Position numbers and translations under genes: made by a program. A stretch of 64,000 nt of DNA from Owenia fusiformis. Taxonomy: Eukaryota > Annelida > Polychaeta > Sabellida > Oweniidae. Below are positions 40,191 through 51,453 of this stretch, piece by piece. Each line of letters starts with the position of its first letter. The stretch's first letter is position 1. Under the pieces are notes generated by a model. The model worked only from the letters and a program-made list of their open reading frames with translations. It had not been told where the DNA came from and did no database searches. The stretch lies in the NCBI GenBank assembly GCA_903813345.2, contig CAIIXF020000002.1, positions 32,112,926-32,176,925 on the forward strand. The letters run 5' to 3'.

Positions 40191-40353
40191 AGGTGCCATA
40201 GGGACCGTATCAACTGTATCAGCCGTATTGTGGTGTAGCTATTCAGCATCAAAACTTTTCGTATCTGCCCTAGCCATGGAGCAGTCTCAACTCCTAGTTG
40301 CATACCCCTGTGCACTTATATATGGAATCTTTGCTCTCATAACGATATTTTAA
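40191..40353 (+). CDS. YIPF5: YIPF5-like, terminal exon
   Basis: The final coding exon follows TTTATTTCAG and supplies the last base of the split codon, so the frame continues exactly. It encodes [10 protein letters not shown], then [18 protein letters not shown], then [18 protein letters not shown], and ends TIF-TAA. The block [30 protein letters not shown] is diagnostic of YIPF5/YIPF7 and holds the last two helices. The C-terminus is the usual length for the family, ending at the luminal side. No sign of decay: all three recovered exons are open, in phase and strongly conserved, so the gene is probably functional. Its 1.29-kb upstream intron carries two MITE-like elements. Confidence 0.95.
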
Positions 40354-40925
40354 AATACTGACAAATTTGGACCTATTTTCTATATAAGGATCTCCACAAA
40401 GTTTCAGGACATAAAATGATGTAGAGTTCAAATGTAAAATAGTTGTCAAAGATTGCTCTATCTTGATTAGCCCAAACTACACATGTCTGATTAAAATTGA
40501 ATGAAATCAACACTTTGCCAACAAATCAAAAATGAATGATTTTATAAAGGTGCAAAATATTAGAACTCTTGCATATCTGGTAAAGAGAAATTATATCTTA
40601 ATGGTGTTGAGATGGCTGAATCTTATTGATGCCCAACATACACCAAATAGGCACAATGGAGCTTCAAAACATTTAACATTACTTGGAACGTCATGAGGCT
40701 TTAAATCATGGAACTCCATTGGACTTTTAGCCCTATTGGTGTATATGTAAATTGTAAGACTTGAGTTATTTTTCATGATTTCAGTTAATGATTATTTTAC
40801 CTGCAAATGACTGCTTAGGACTATGTGCGATATGACATCTATTTTTAAGTCTGTATATATCTAGATAGTTTATTAGAGATGACATAGGAAGCCAAAAGCA
40901 AAACTTCATACTGTGGCTTTCTAAA
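40354..40925 (+). other. probable 3' UTR of the YIPF5-like gene
   Basis: Sequence directly after the YIPF5-like stop codon, without ORFs of note. The extent of the UTR is unknown; the first forward AATAAA I see is at 41505. Confidence 0.35.
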
Positions 40926-41040
40926 GATGTCAGGTTTTGCTTTATTTCAAACGAAAGATGTCAGGTTTTGCTTTCTTTCAAACAAAAGATGTCTGGTTTT
41001 GCTTTATTTGAAACAAAAGATGTCATGATTTGCTTCATAT
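40926..41040. repeat. 31-bp minisatellite (GATGTCAGGTTTTGCTTT)
   Basis: Three clear copies and one partial copy of a 31-bp unit beginning GATGTCAGGTTTTGCTTT, with a few substitutions. Confidence 0.85.
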
Positions 41041-44000
41041 TCATAATATAATGTATTATATATTATGCTAATTTCATGACTGGAGAGGCACAGAATAAGA
41101 AAACTAAAATTTGACAACTTTCTTTTGTCAGCTTGTGAAAATGAAACAGGACAGAAAAACAGAAAAACTAGTAAAACTAGTAAAACCTCTAAATATTTCA
41201 ATTCTTAACTTAATATCATTTTGTCATTTGGATGTTATTGGGAACACCTTTCAAAGTGAACAACTCTGAATGTGAATAGTTCTCAATGTCAACACCACTA
41301 GTTTTAGCCAGTCATTGAATGTGTTCACTTTGAAAGGTTTTACTGTATATTTAGCCTACATTCAGATGTCTACCTTATCATACCATATTTAGAGATGCAA
41401 ATGATATATTCGATAATAACAGTACATGGTATTTACTGTAAATGTGATACTGTACTGTACTGTACTGTACTGTACTATGAGTACTGTATAGATAATGTAA
41501 ATGCAATAAAACTTAATACATGAACTATGTATACTAAATTGAAATGGTTTTATGTCAGTGTTTGTAGAATAGGGGATAAACGGTATAATACATGTATCTG
41601 ACGATATTGTGGTAATGTGAAATTATATTAATTAGTATGCAGTTATTGACCTCTTCGAAGGTTAACTGTCAAATTATATTTCAAAACTGTAAACTGAGAC
41701 TGCGTGGAAAGGTTTACACTGGAGGGATAGAATTTTGATAGTCAACTATATATGGTTTCAAATTCAATTCTTATTTATTTTAAACATTTTCAATTGTTGC
41801 ATTGCTTTATGATAAATCTATGTTTCCTGTTGAGTTCATGTGTGCACTGATTGACCCCATATTCACCCATCGTCTGAACGAGACTTGCGTTCATCCAATA
41901 ATTCAGCGAAAACCTGTCGCTAAATAACTATAGTCTCAAAGCAATCTGTATTAGAGTAATTAATTATGCATCTTTGGGCAAGTGCGTCTATTCACAGATT
42001 AACTGCCCCATAAAACTAAGATAATGGCATGTTCTATATAGATTATGCACCATAATGGCAGAATGGTGTTACAGAAGTATTTTATGGCAAAGAACAATTG
42101 TTAGCTGATAGCGATATTATAACTGCATTGCAGAAAATATGGAAGGAGCGTACATATTTTTGATTTGACCAATGTTGATGAGAGTACTGCAAACTTTGCT
42201 GACTTTGGATCTACAATGTCTGTAATAGATATTTTTGCGTTAATGAGGGTAAAAAATATAGTGTTGCTCCTGCAAAAGCAAAGCTAAGCCCTCCCGCCTC
42301 TAATAATTAATGGGTTATTCTCTGCAGTATAATTTATCTACACATTTTCAATTTGACTGATATTGATGCAAATAACCTTTAGTTGGTGGCATTATTCCAA
42401 TAATTTTGTTTTATATCCTTCCATTAGAATCTTAGATATTCCAGCAAAAAAAGCAATAAATCTCTCATTTTTAAGGAAGATTATCCTAAAGAGAAGCAAA
42501 AAACTGATAGAAATTATATTCTTTATAAATACAGTAGACAATTAGTAGCAATTTGAAAGTTTCCCTTTTATCAGCCTTCCCTCTTATAAATTATTGGGAA
42601 ATGGGTATTTTTGAATCATTGAATCTAAACCCTTATTTATTAGGGCTCATTTTCCTAAAATACACCCCATAAAAAATCTTTCAAATCTTGATTAAAAAAT
42701 GAGTCCAAATTCAAACAAGACGTTTCTTCTTACATTGTCAACCCCCACCAATATGGATCCACAAACAGAAAAGTCTCTGTTGAGATAAATATTCACACCA
42801 ATCCTTTCACTTAGAGCCAAATCATAAATTATTTATTTATTGGACACTTTTGTTCATCTATTGTCAAAGAAGAAATGAAGCAATTGGTTAATTGGATCAA
42901 GCGCAATATAATTCCTTATATTGCAATAATTCTTTATATGTAATGCAATAGTATGTAAATGATGGATTCAATTTGGTTAATTGATTGGGGTTCATACAAT
43001 CATATTGGTACGGGTTCGGATTAGCCAGGTGTTTGGATATACTGGTTTTACTGTATCAGAATAACTGACTAATGTAATCATGTTTATGATACAATATGTC
43101 AATAAAAGTTATAATAATAATTCCATGTTATGCAATAATATGTAGATGATGATTTAAATTTAGTTAATTCATTTGTCTTTGTTATGTTTACGGTATTTGG
43201 TCAATACTTGGGATTGTTTTGAACTTCGATTGTTTGAGACTTTTAGGCAATTGTCCAGACTATATAGGAAGACATTGTTGAGAGTATCTGGGTGTGTTTT
43301 TGGCTCAGATGATATATAGAGCCAACAAAATTTCTAAAAAGCAAGCCCAATGTCGTATTTCTCCTATTTTCATTATTTAAAATGGATTCTACCAATGCTC
43401 TCCCAAATGAATCTACTATAAGACTCAATCAACTTGAGTTCTTCTGAGAAAATGAGGATGCAAGGGTGTATTGACTTAACATTGGGATATACACCATTAA
43501 CTAATGACTTCGCATCAGGATATCATATCATCATGTATGTCACCATCGGGAAAGATACAACATCCTCATTAACTCAGAACTTGAGTTCTACCTTTTTGAA
43601 ATTTTCGGTAAGCTCTAATATATCTAATCATATAACTCGCATAAACTCAAATTTGATGATTAATGATTTGCATTCTGCTCTTATTTCAATTTACTTTTCT
43701 GTAATTTGTTTCCTTTTGCCACTTGTTGCAATCCATCATCATTTAAATATGACATCTTGATAAAAAAACATGAACACATTAGTTATTCAATTTACCATAT
43801 AATTTATTTAATAAGCATTTCACGTACAACATCTCCTGAATATCTATAACCAAGATATTCTAATACTGAATATATATACGTACAAAATATTGCACACTAA
43901 TAACAATATGTATAGTGACCTGATTTTCTCTAGTTTCTAAATTACCTTATTTATCTACTCATTTTTTGAATATTTAAGACAAATGTGGCCATTACCATAG

Positions 44001-46404
44001 CATTAAGGTATTGTTTTTGCACAATTTGAAATTATAATCTATTTTATACAATACACCGAATGATTAAACGTATATACATACAAACAAACAACAGTTATAC
44101 TGCACAAATTCTTAAATAAGTCATAACATTTTATAGTAAGCTATAGAAATACTGCATAAAAACTCAGAATCAACATACAGGAACTTCAGGAAAACTGATC
44201 TTGCCATAAGAATAATAAACACATATGAATTCTAGTCTTTCTATTTCATAATAATCTCAAAAGTTTCAAACTGGTTTTTAATGGATACACCCAACTAAAA
44301 ATTGTTGAGATGGTTTTTCATTCAGTGATGGTGAAGTCAAGTCTATGTATATTATAGTAGTACTCCAGATAGCCACTAGAGAAGTGCAAGATTTTTGTAA
44401 GAACTTCCCTAAGCTTCAATATGAGCCATAGATTGTTAATTTGAAACATAGGATCAAATATTATTGCGCTAAGGGCTGATGTGACCCTTGTTCATATAGC
44501 ATAGGATTTGATCTTATGAGAATTAAAAAAGATAGTCAGAGATATGACATAATTCCTAAATGGCTATCTAATATACTATTGAATATTTCACAAAGCAATT
44601 ATAAATGGATAGGCTTAGATCAACTACATGCTACCTATTGTGTTCTAAATAGTTTTATATAAAGATGATAAGTAAAACTGGTCTATACAATAAAAATCCA
44701 TGAAAATCTTGAGATCAATCTCATATATATGTTATACATGTATGTATGTATATTGTATAAAATTTGTATATTGTGAATATGCAAATTGTGAAAAAAACAC
44801 AAAGCATGTACATTTGTCAAATGAAATATATGATGTGTCACCTTTCTATAAGTATGTCACATCTTTAATGTGAACACTATCTAACATGAACAGCTATCTA
44901 CTGTGATGAACATCCTTCTGTCGTGAACACTATCTAACTTGAATATCATTATGAATGTACACGTTTTTCATGTGAACACCTCTCTCGAGTGAACACTTTT
45001 TCATGTGGTCACATCCCACATAAGCATACATGAACACTTTATTGTTTGTTTTAAAAAGTCACATTTTAAAAGTGGTCACTTCATGAATTTTCATTATTCA
45101 CACAATTATTTATTTACAAATATGTAGTAGGAGAATTACAATTTAGCCAACATCTGTGATATTTTTTTTTTCATGTCATTGCATCACAAATTGAAAATGT
45201 CAAGGTCCCCGTGTCCTTCTGTTATTACAATAATCTGACACAATATTTTACAGTTAAAAAATAAAAACTCAGTTTACATCATATTGGAAAACATGTTTAG
45301 GTCCAATTTGTGAATGATCAATGGAATAATTCTAATTTAGTGAATTCAGAAATTGCAAAAATACATGCATGGACTGAATGTGTTTTACAATATTGAAAAA
45401 ACATAATTCTTGTTAAAAATGTATTCCATGAAAACAATATTAGAAACTCTTTAATATCCAAGAATGGTCAATAAGGATTTTAGACTGGTTGATATTGACT
45501 GTTTTTACAATTAGCACTTTACAATGAAGTGTGACATCTTGTGAAAGTTTCAACAATCACTAAAAACTTCACTTTCTCCTTTGTTAGTCATCAATCACTC
45601 TCCTAGATAGCAAAACAAGCCATTAAGGCCAAGTCAATTAATAGAATAGGTTCACAACTAACTATTTTATGTAGACAGGATTGCAGATTTTTAATTATCA
45701 TTATCGTACATCTTTCATCTAGAGTTCAGTCTTCTATACAAAGAAATTAACACAAAATTTCCAAATTAGTCATTTCTGTAAATTCCTCCGATATTGGAGA
45801 AGACAATTCCTCAAAATCCACACATAATGTCACATGCTTACAAATAATATATTGTGAAGTTCTTTCATTAGAAATGAATACCGAAAGCCCAAAACTTCTG
45901 TGCCGAATTTGCATGTTCCATGCAAAAAACTTGGATATCTCTGACTGCTCTATTATTAAGAGACAAAAATCAATCTGAGACGTAAAACAACTCCGAACAT
46001 TATTCTTGCAAACTAATGAGATTTCTAAAGCATTTTTTCAACTTTTTTGCCTTTGCCTAACACTTTAAATATTGAAAATAATTGATTTTCGACTCGAGGG
46101 ATTTCGTTAGAATCCCCCTAGAGAACTCGTGAGTATGATTAAGACAGAATTACAATTTAGATAATTGGCCTAAACACATTTCATGGAAATTGATAGGGAG
46201 TTAAAGTACGAAAGTGGGAGCGAGACATAGCCAATTATGCGACTTTTAATTTTTACTTGTAGAGATTTGAAGTTGTAATTTCTACGTTGGAAATGACTAT
46301 TCCGGATCTGCCGAGATTCATCTATTATTTGCTATATATGATGTGCTAATTATAATGGTCAGTTCAACCTATAACTAGACCGCAGCAACGCCAAAGCGTA
46401 GCAA
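41041..46404. other. intergenic between two convergent genes
   Basis: AT-rich. Holds a GTGTTCA/GTGAACAA repeat at 41238-41350, a TGTAC microsatellite at 41455-41478, and a GTGAACACT-rich stretch at 44870-45060. The segment 41870-42010 is compositionally mixed and contains TAATTAATTATGCAT. No exon was supported on either strand. Confidence 0.45.
41505..41510 (+). terminator. candidate poly(A) signal of the YIPF5-like gene
   Basis: AATAAA about 1.15 kb past the YIPF5-like stop, following a TGTAC microsatellite (41455-41478). Position and strand fit, but this is tentative in AT-rich DNA. Confidence 0.25.
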
Positions 46405-47392
46405 ATCCCATCGAACAGCCATGGCTGGCATATTTACAAACAAAGTATATAGCAAAAATGGCAGCCATTTTTCAAAATGGCCACCTTCTACCAAAAGTGT
46501 CATTAGACAGTGTGCCATGCTTATAGTATTCACATTCCAAATATGAACAAAATCGCTTCACTACTTTTCGAGCTATAGAAAAATATGTTAAAATGGTGGC
46601 CATTTTGAAAAATGGCCACCTTCTACCAAAAGTGTCATTAGACAGTGTGCCATGCTTATAGTATTCACATACCAAATATGAACAAAATCGCTCCACTACT
46701 TTTCGAGTTATAGTAAAACATGTTAAAATAGCGGCCATTTTTCAAAATGGCCGCCTTCTACCAAAAGTGTCATTAGACAGTGTACCATGCTTATACTATA
46801 CTCAAATACCAAATATGAACAAAATCACTCCACTACTTTTCGAGTTATAGTAAAATACATTAAAATGGCGGCCAAAATGGTGGCCATTTTGAAAAATGAC
46901 CGCCTTCTACCAAAAGTGTCATTAGAAAGTGTGCCATGCTTGTAGTATTCACATACCAAATATGAACAAAATCGCTCCACTTCTTTTCGAGTTACAGCAA
47001 AAATCGTAAAATAACGAGTAAAGGCCGCCATTTTTCAAGATGGCTGCCATGTGCTTCTTTAATATCTACATTTCTAGCTTTTTTAATGTCCTATATAATT
47101 TTTTACTTTTAAAACATATTGCTATTACAGTTTTACCTATTACACCTAAATTACTGTAAAATCGGCACTAAAATGGCCGCCATTTTGAAATGAGCGGCCA
47201 TTTTGAAAATCAGCTTTCGAGCAGAACTTCTACCCCCATAGGGTATATGTGTATATAATATGAACAAAATCGGGACAACGGTATTTGAGTTATTGCCCGG
47301 ACGGACGGTTGGACGTACGTACGTACGGATGGACGGACCGACGGACGGACGGAGGCCTTCCCTATATCCCTCCGAACTTCGTTCGATGGGAT
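46405..47392 (-). mobile_element. 988-bp element with ~140-bp ATGGCGGCCAT tandem core
   Basis: Bounded by the perfect 12-bp inverted repeat ATCCCATCGAAC (46405) and GTTCGATGGGAT (47381-47392). Four units carry CTTCTACCAAAAGTGTCATT and CAAATATGAACAAAATCGCT, separated by AAAATGGCGGCC-type palindromes. A GGAC/CGTACG-rich tract lies near the right end. Minus-strand ORFs reading FCSYLVCEYYKHGTLSND repeat with the unit and are not genes. Such ATGGC and GGACGGAC repeats are common in molluscan genomes (general knowledge). Confidence 0.75.
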
Positions 47393-47859
47393 AATTACAC
47401 ATATTATTGTTAAATACGATACAATAATTCAATTCTTGATAAAACATGTTATTTGCATAAATTATAATGCTAGCAAATTCTCTATTAATACAAATATTTC
47501 GTAACATTCTTATTTTCCTCCATTGAAGTCTATATTAAAGGGTTTACTCAATCTCAATTGATATCACTATCTTCCAAAAATGTTGAAATAAATGCACAAA
47601 ACCGCATTAATAATCAAAGTATGAAAAATCTCCATAGAAACGTTGACACTTGTAATAATGAAACAACTCTAATGTTCACACCTAATATTTGAAAAATCTC
47701 ATCTGATCACTTATTTCCTCCACCACAAAATCTTTCATTCTGAGAGGGCAATCAGAAAATGGAATCCTATCCTAATAACTGATCTCAAAATGATTAGCTT
47801 AGGATATTTGATATGGAAATTACCGTACAAAGTAATATATCATACACTGCTACAGGCTG

Positions 47860-48830
47860 CCATATGTTACATATCATTTGTGATGTCAAATGTAAATTCC
47901 GTAACTTTGTAATTTGTCATCTATGTTGCTTCTCTCTTATTGTGGTAAATGTGTAGATCTAGTGTCATGTGTCACAAATATAATGGCATTTGTTTCAAAT
48001 ATGGTGTCAAATGTAAATGTCATCTCTGTTGCATCTATGTTATTGTTGTTTACACCTAAATGTTATATATGTCACAAATATGATGTCACATGTTTCACAT
48101 ATGATGTCATATGTAAAATATGTGGTACTTCTAGATTTACATCAGGTATGTGTGAAGCTGATCATCTATATTATTACAACTAACTTAAAGCATGGGCTAA
48201 TTGAAAGCCCATGCTTAAAGTGAATAAGTCTCTCACTCTGAATTTAAAAATATTGACATCAAAAAAGTAGGAAGAACCCTTAACTTTTACAATCAACGGT
48301 TTCTTTTCTGTAATAATATTACAATTCAAAAAAGTAATTAGCAGACTGTTACGAATAATTAGTCAAAGTTAAGAGTCAGAGTTAGAAACTGAGCCCCTTT
48401 AAATGCATACATATATGCCACATGTATAAACAACACATAGTTCTATGGTGTCACATAAAGCAGGTGAGTCACATAATTATCAAAAGTTACAAATATGTCA
48501 TAAATCACTTGTAAAATATATAAGATGCAAAATTTCATATTACACATATGATTTGATATCTTACATTTATAATGCTCCATATGTGATGCCATTTGCTTCA
48601 TCTATATGATGTCATTTTTAGCATGTGTGATGTCATATGGTGGTATCATCTATATGATGTCATTTGTAGCATGTGTGATCATATGGTGGTGCCATTGATG
48701 CATGTATGATGACATAATGCTACATGTGTGATGTCATATGTTACATGTTTGATGTCATATGTTACATGTGTTATGTCATAATGTTACGCATGTGATGTCA
48801 TGTTACATTTGTGATGTCATCTCCATACTC
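47860..48830. repeat. GATGTCATATG minisatellite region, enters the receptor CDS
   Basis: A dense array at about 48590-48830 of GATGTCAT plus ATGTTACATGTGT-type spacers (unit about 20 bp). A more decayed version lies at 47860-48165 (TGTCACAAATATGATGTCAC). At the right edge the array supplies the final codons and TAA of the minus-strand receptor gene. Confidence 0.8.
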
Positions 48831-50106
48831 TCCATGCTTGGGGCTGCTGAGGGAATTTGGTCATATGTTAACTGATACGAGGTCTTAGTGTCAAAATATG
48901 ACCCTGGTGCGTAATACACTGTATCATCAAACTCCATTTCCTCAATGGACATATGGTCTGAGGGTGTGGTCAGGTCAGGAATGCATGAATCGATCAGTTT
49001 CATGTCTATGCCTTCAAGAGGGGATGACTCGGCAGTTGACGGAGCGCCAGTTTCTACCAAACTGCTACGTGGGCTCTGACCATCGGGACGTGATATGTCA
49101 CGCAGAGGAAGGATCTTAATCCCTGGTTTAGTTGCTGTGGGTGATGATTCTTTTCCTACAGGGGGTGGTAAATTGGATGGACTTAATGGCGTGCCACTAT
49201 GGGGCCGTTTCCATCTTTGTGGGTCTTTCTTTACTTGTTTTGTGGTTTGTTTGTTTGTATTTCCATTCATGGTGTCAGTTTCAATGTCATTGTTCCCATT
49301 ATTTTCAGTTTCATTGTCAAGTTTGTTAGTGGTAGTTTCTTTTGTTGTTCCTTTTGTTTTGTTCTTATTTGACTTGGTCTCATTTGTTTGTGTTGGTGTA
49401 TCATCATTGTTATTTTTCAAATCTTCTGGTATATTGTCCAATGATTCTAGGTTTTCGCCTCGTTTCATACTCGCGCCAACTGGCCTTTGCCTCTCCTCCA
49501 AATCTGGATTGATTCCTTCTGTCATGTTACTTTTCTCATTATTTATTTCAACTTTATGTTTAGATTTATGTCCATGTTTATGTTTGCGTTTGTCGCGATG
49601 TTTCTTATGGGGTTGCTCATGCTTTTGTTTGGGTGTGTCATCTTGGGATCCGACACATTTAACTTGTTCTTCAACTGGGCTTTTCGCAGCTGCATTCAAA
49701 ATTGGGACTTCTTCATATACATGTTCAGGTAAGCATGTAATGTCATGGGAATTCCTGGCTGGTGTGCTATGAGCACTGATATCATGGTACTCATGATGCA
49801 GCACACCTAGTGTGCCGTGACTCGGTGGGAAATCATAAATATTACTTTTCTTACTTCCTTGGCTACTTCGACTCCCACGTTTTTGATTCCGTTTCTCGGG
49901 ATCTTGTTCCCCTAATTTACTAGCCATATAGAGTTTATATTTGTCCTTGTACTTCTTGCAGGATGTCTTGTACACAACTCCTAGTATGAATAAGAGGACT
50001 AATATTACTGTGATTGTGGTCCCTGCTATTATTAAGGCTGATGACCAGTGTTTTTTGTCCACCTGTTTTGTCTGAGTCACTTCCACATTAACTGTCACAT
50101 TAACAT
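48803..50106 (-). CDS. TSP1-CUB receptor-like protein, terminal exon (TM and cytoplasmic tail)
   Basis: Terminal exon, 434 codons with stop. The acceptor is TAATTGTAG; the exon begins one base into a codon, exactly matching the phase of the upstream CUB exon. It encodes a short juxtamembrane stretch (HVNVTVNVEVTQ...KKHW), one membrane helix (about SALIIAGTTITVILVLLF through LGVVY), a basic stop-transfer (KTSCKKYKDKYK) and a ~370-residue cytoplasmic tail. The tail has a His/Lys-rich patch, an Asn/Thr-rich low-complexity segment, Pro/Ser-rich clusters, and tyrosines in acidic or NIYDF-type contexts that could be phosphorylated. No ZU5, death or kinase domain is seen. It ends MEMTSQM; these last codons and the TAA are built from the adjacent GATGTCAT minisatellite. 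Plus-strand ORFs over this interval are shadows. I do not recognise a named orthologue. Confidence 0.85.
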
Positions 50107-50524
50107 CTACAATTATAAAACCCTTATTTAGGAATATAATTCATGATATAAAGTCATTAAGATTTTGTAATTTTTTTAACTTTCTTTATATAATGGAAAC
50201 ATTTGCAAATGACCAAGGAAGTGCTGGAAGGAATGTATAAATGTGAAATTATTAGTCTCCAATATTAACCAAAGAGGCAAGAGTTTCAATTTTCAAAGGA
50301 TCTTACAGTTACAACATTAAGCTCCATTTTAAGTAGTTATATGTAGTATCTGCAAATACTTGGATGAATGTAGTCATCTATTTTAGAAACACATTTTAAT
50401 GTCTGCAGTAATGGCCAATCAATTTGACCTTGACTTTCCATGACCCATATAAATCTCAATCTATGTACATGTATTTTCATATTATAGGAAAGACTGGATC
50501 AAAAAATGCTCCACAAGTACTTAC

Positions 50525-50920
50525 GCTTGGATTCATACACAGCATCAAATCCATATTTCTTTTTACTGCGCCAATCTGGGTCAACTTCCGTAGAATCCGC
50601 TTGAAACTCGATTCGTATTACATTCGATTTTGACCTAAGTATTTCCCTTGTGTCAACTTCATTGAGGTCACCTGCATTCCCGTACATCAACAAATCTGAT
50701 GACCTTTGACCTCCAGCCCTGACCTTGACCCATTGACCTTTCCTCAGATTAAAACGAGTGAACCTGAGATCTATGTGGTAATTCTGTTGCAGAGCGATCT
50801 TCCATACACTGATACCGTGACATTTCCCGTGTGTGGTTATTTTGCCTTTGTATGCGTTGATATCGCAGCCACATGGACATTTTTGAATTTGGTTGTAGTT
50901 AGGAGAGTTCGATCCAGTCC
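50525..50920 (-). CDS. TSP1-CUB receptor-like protein, CUB exon
   Basis: A 396-nt exon between acceptor CTGTTTTCAG and donor GTAAGTACTT, phase 1 at both ends. The reading runs GSNSPNYNQIQKCPCGCD, then YKGKITTHGKCHGISVW, IDLRFTRFNL, SSDLLMYGNAGD, SNVIRIEFQADSTE and KYGFDAVYES. It fits the CUB fold (about 110 residues): cysteines near the start, an hydrophobic F-x-x-F strand, the N-x-hydrophobic-x-hydrophobic-x-F-x-[AS]-D block and the closing GF-[DK]-A-x-Y motif. CUB domains are extracellular and mediate protein or calcium-dependent ligand binding. The symmetric 1-1 phase is typical of shuffled extracellular domains. The exon joins the TSP1 exon at 51274 and the membrane exon at 50106 in frame. 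Confidence 0.85.
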
Positions 50921-51273
50921 CTGAAAACAGGCGTAAAACTTTAAATTATCAAATTAAATTTTGCTTTGTTTAGTTAGTATTTCTATGTTTACTCATATCT
51001 TTTTCAAAATCTTGGCAGTTTTAAATCGGAAGTCCCTCTCAAATACTTTTTTTGAGTCATCTGTTTCAATCTAATACCCTTTAATATAGCTTATTGTTCT
51101 GATCATAAAATCCTGTAATAGTACTTTGTATTCATTGAACTCAGTTGTTGACTTTTTCAAAAGCTTTGACAATTTAAAAAACTATGACAATTTAAAGAAC
51201 TCAACAATTTTCCTACAATTTCAATCTCTTTTATTTATTTTACAAAATAATAAAATGGGTTAGATACACTTAC

Positions 51274-51453
51274 CATCACATGGTGTATTGTTACATTCCA
51301 TGGACTCGGTAAGTGGTCCCTCACAAAACCTGCCCCCTATTGATGGCTTTGGTGAGTCGCATAAACGGTACCTGCTCTGCCGCCCCTCGCCACAGGACGT
51401 TGAACATGTCCCCCAGGCGGACCATGACCCGAAGCCACCATGGATCACTGTAA
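51274..51453 (-). CDS. TSP1-CUB receptor-like protein, thrombospondin type-1 exon
   Basis: A 180-nt exon between acceptor TTTCTGTAG and donor GTAAGTGTATC, phase 1 at both ends. It encodes one complete TSP1 repeat: GGFGSWSAWGTCSTSCGEG, then RQSRYRLCDSP, then GGRFCEGPLTESMECNNTPC. All six cysteines, the WSAW tryptophan motif, the CSTSCGEG turn and the R-x-R layer are present. TSP1 repeats are extracellular, often bind glycosaminoglycans, and may carry C-mannose and O-fucose at the W-x-x-W and C-x-x-[ST]-C motifs seen here. The phase-1 start requires at least one more upstream exon with the signal peptide; none was identified between here and the end of the window. Confidence 0.93.

Noticed and set aside
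46472-47031. Minus-strand ORFs repeating FCSYLVCEYYKHGTLSND
   Set aside because: They recur with the tandem unit of a bounded repeat element and match no protein family I know.
48898-49772. 225-residue and shorter plus-strand ORFs rich in Val/Phe/Leu
   Set aside because: Antisense shadows of the receptor terminal exon, which is supported by matching splice phases and domain context.
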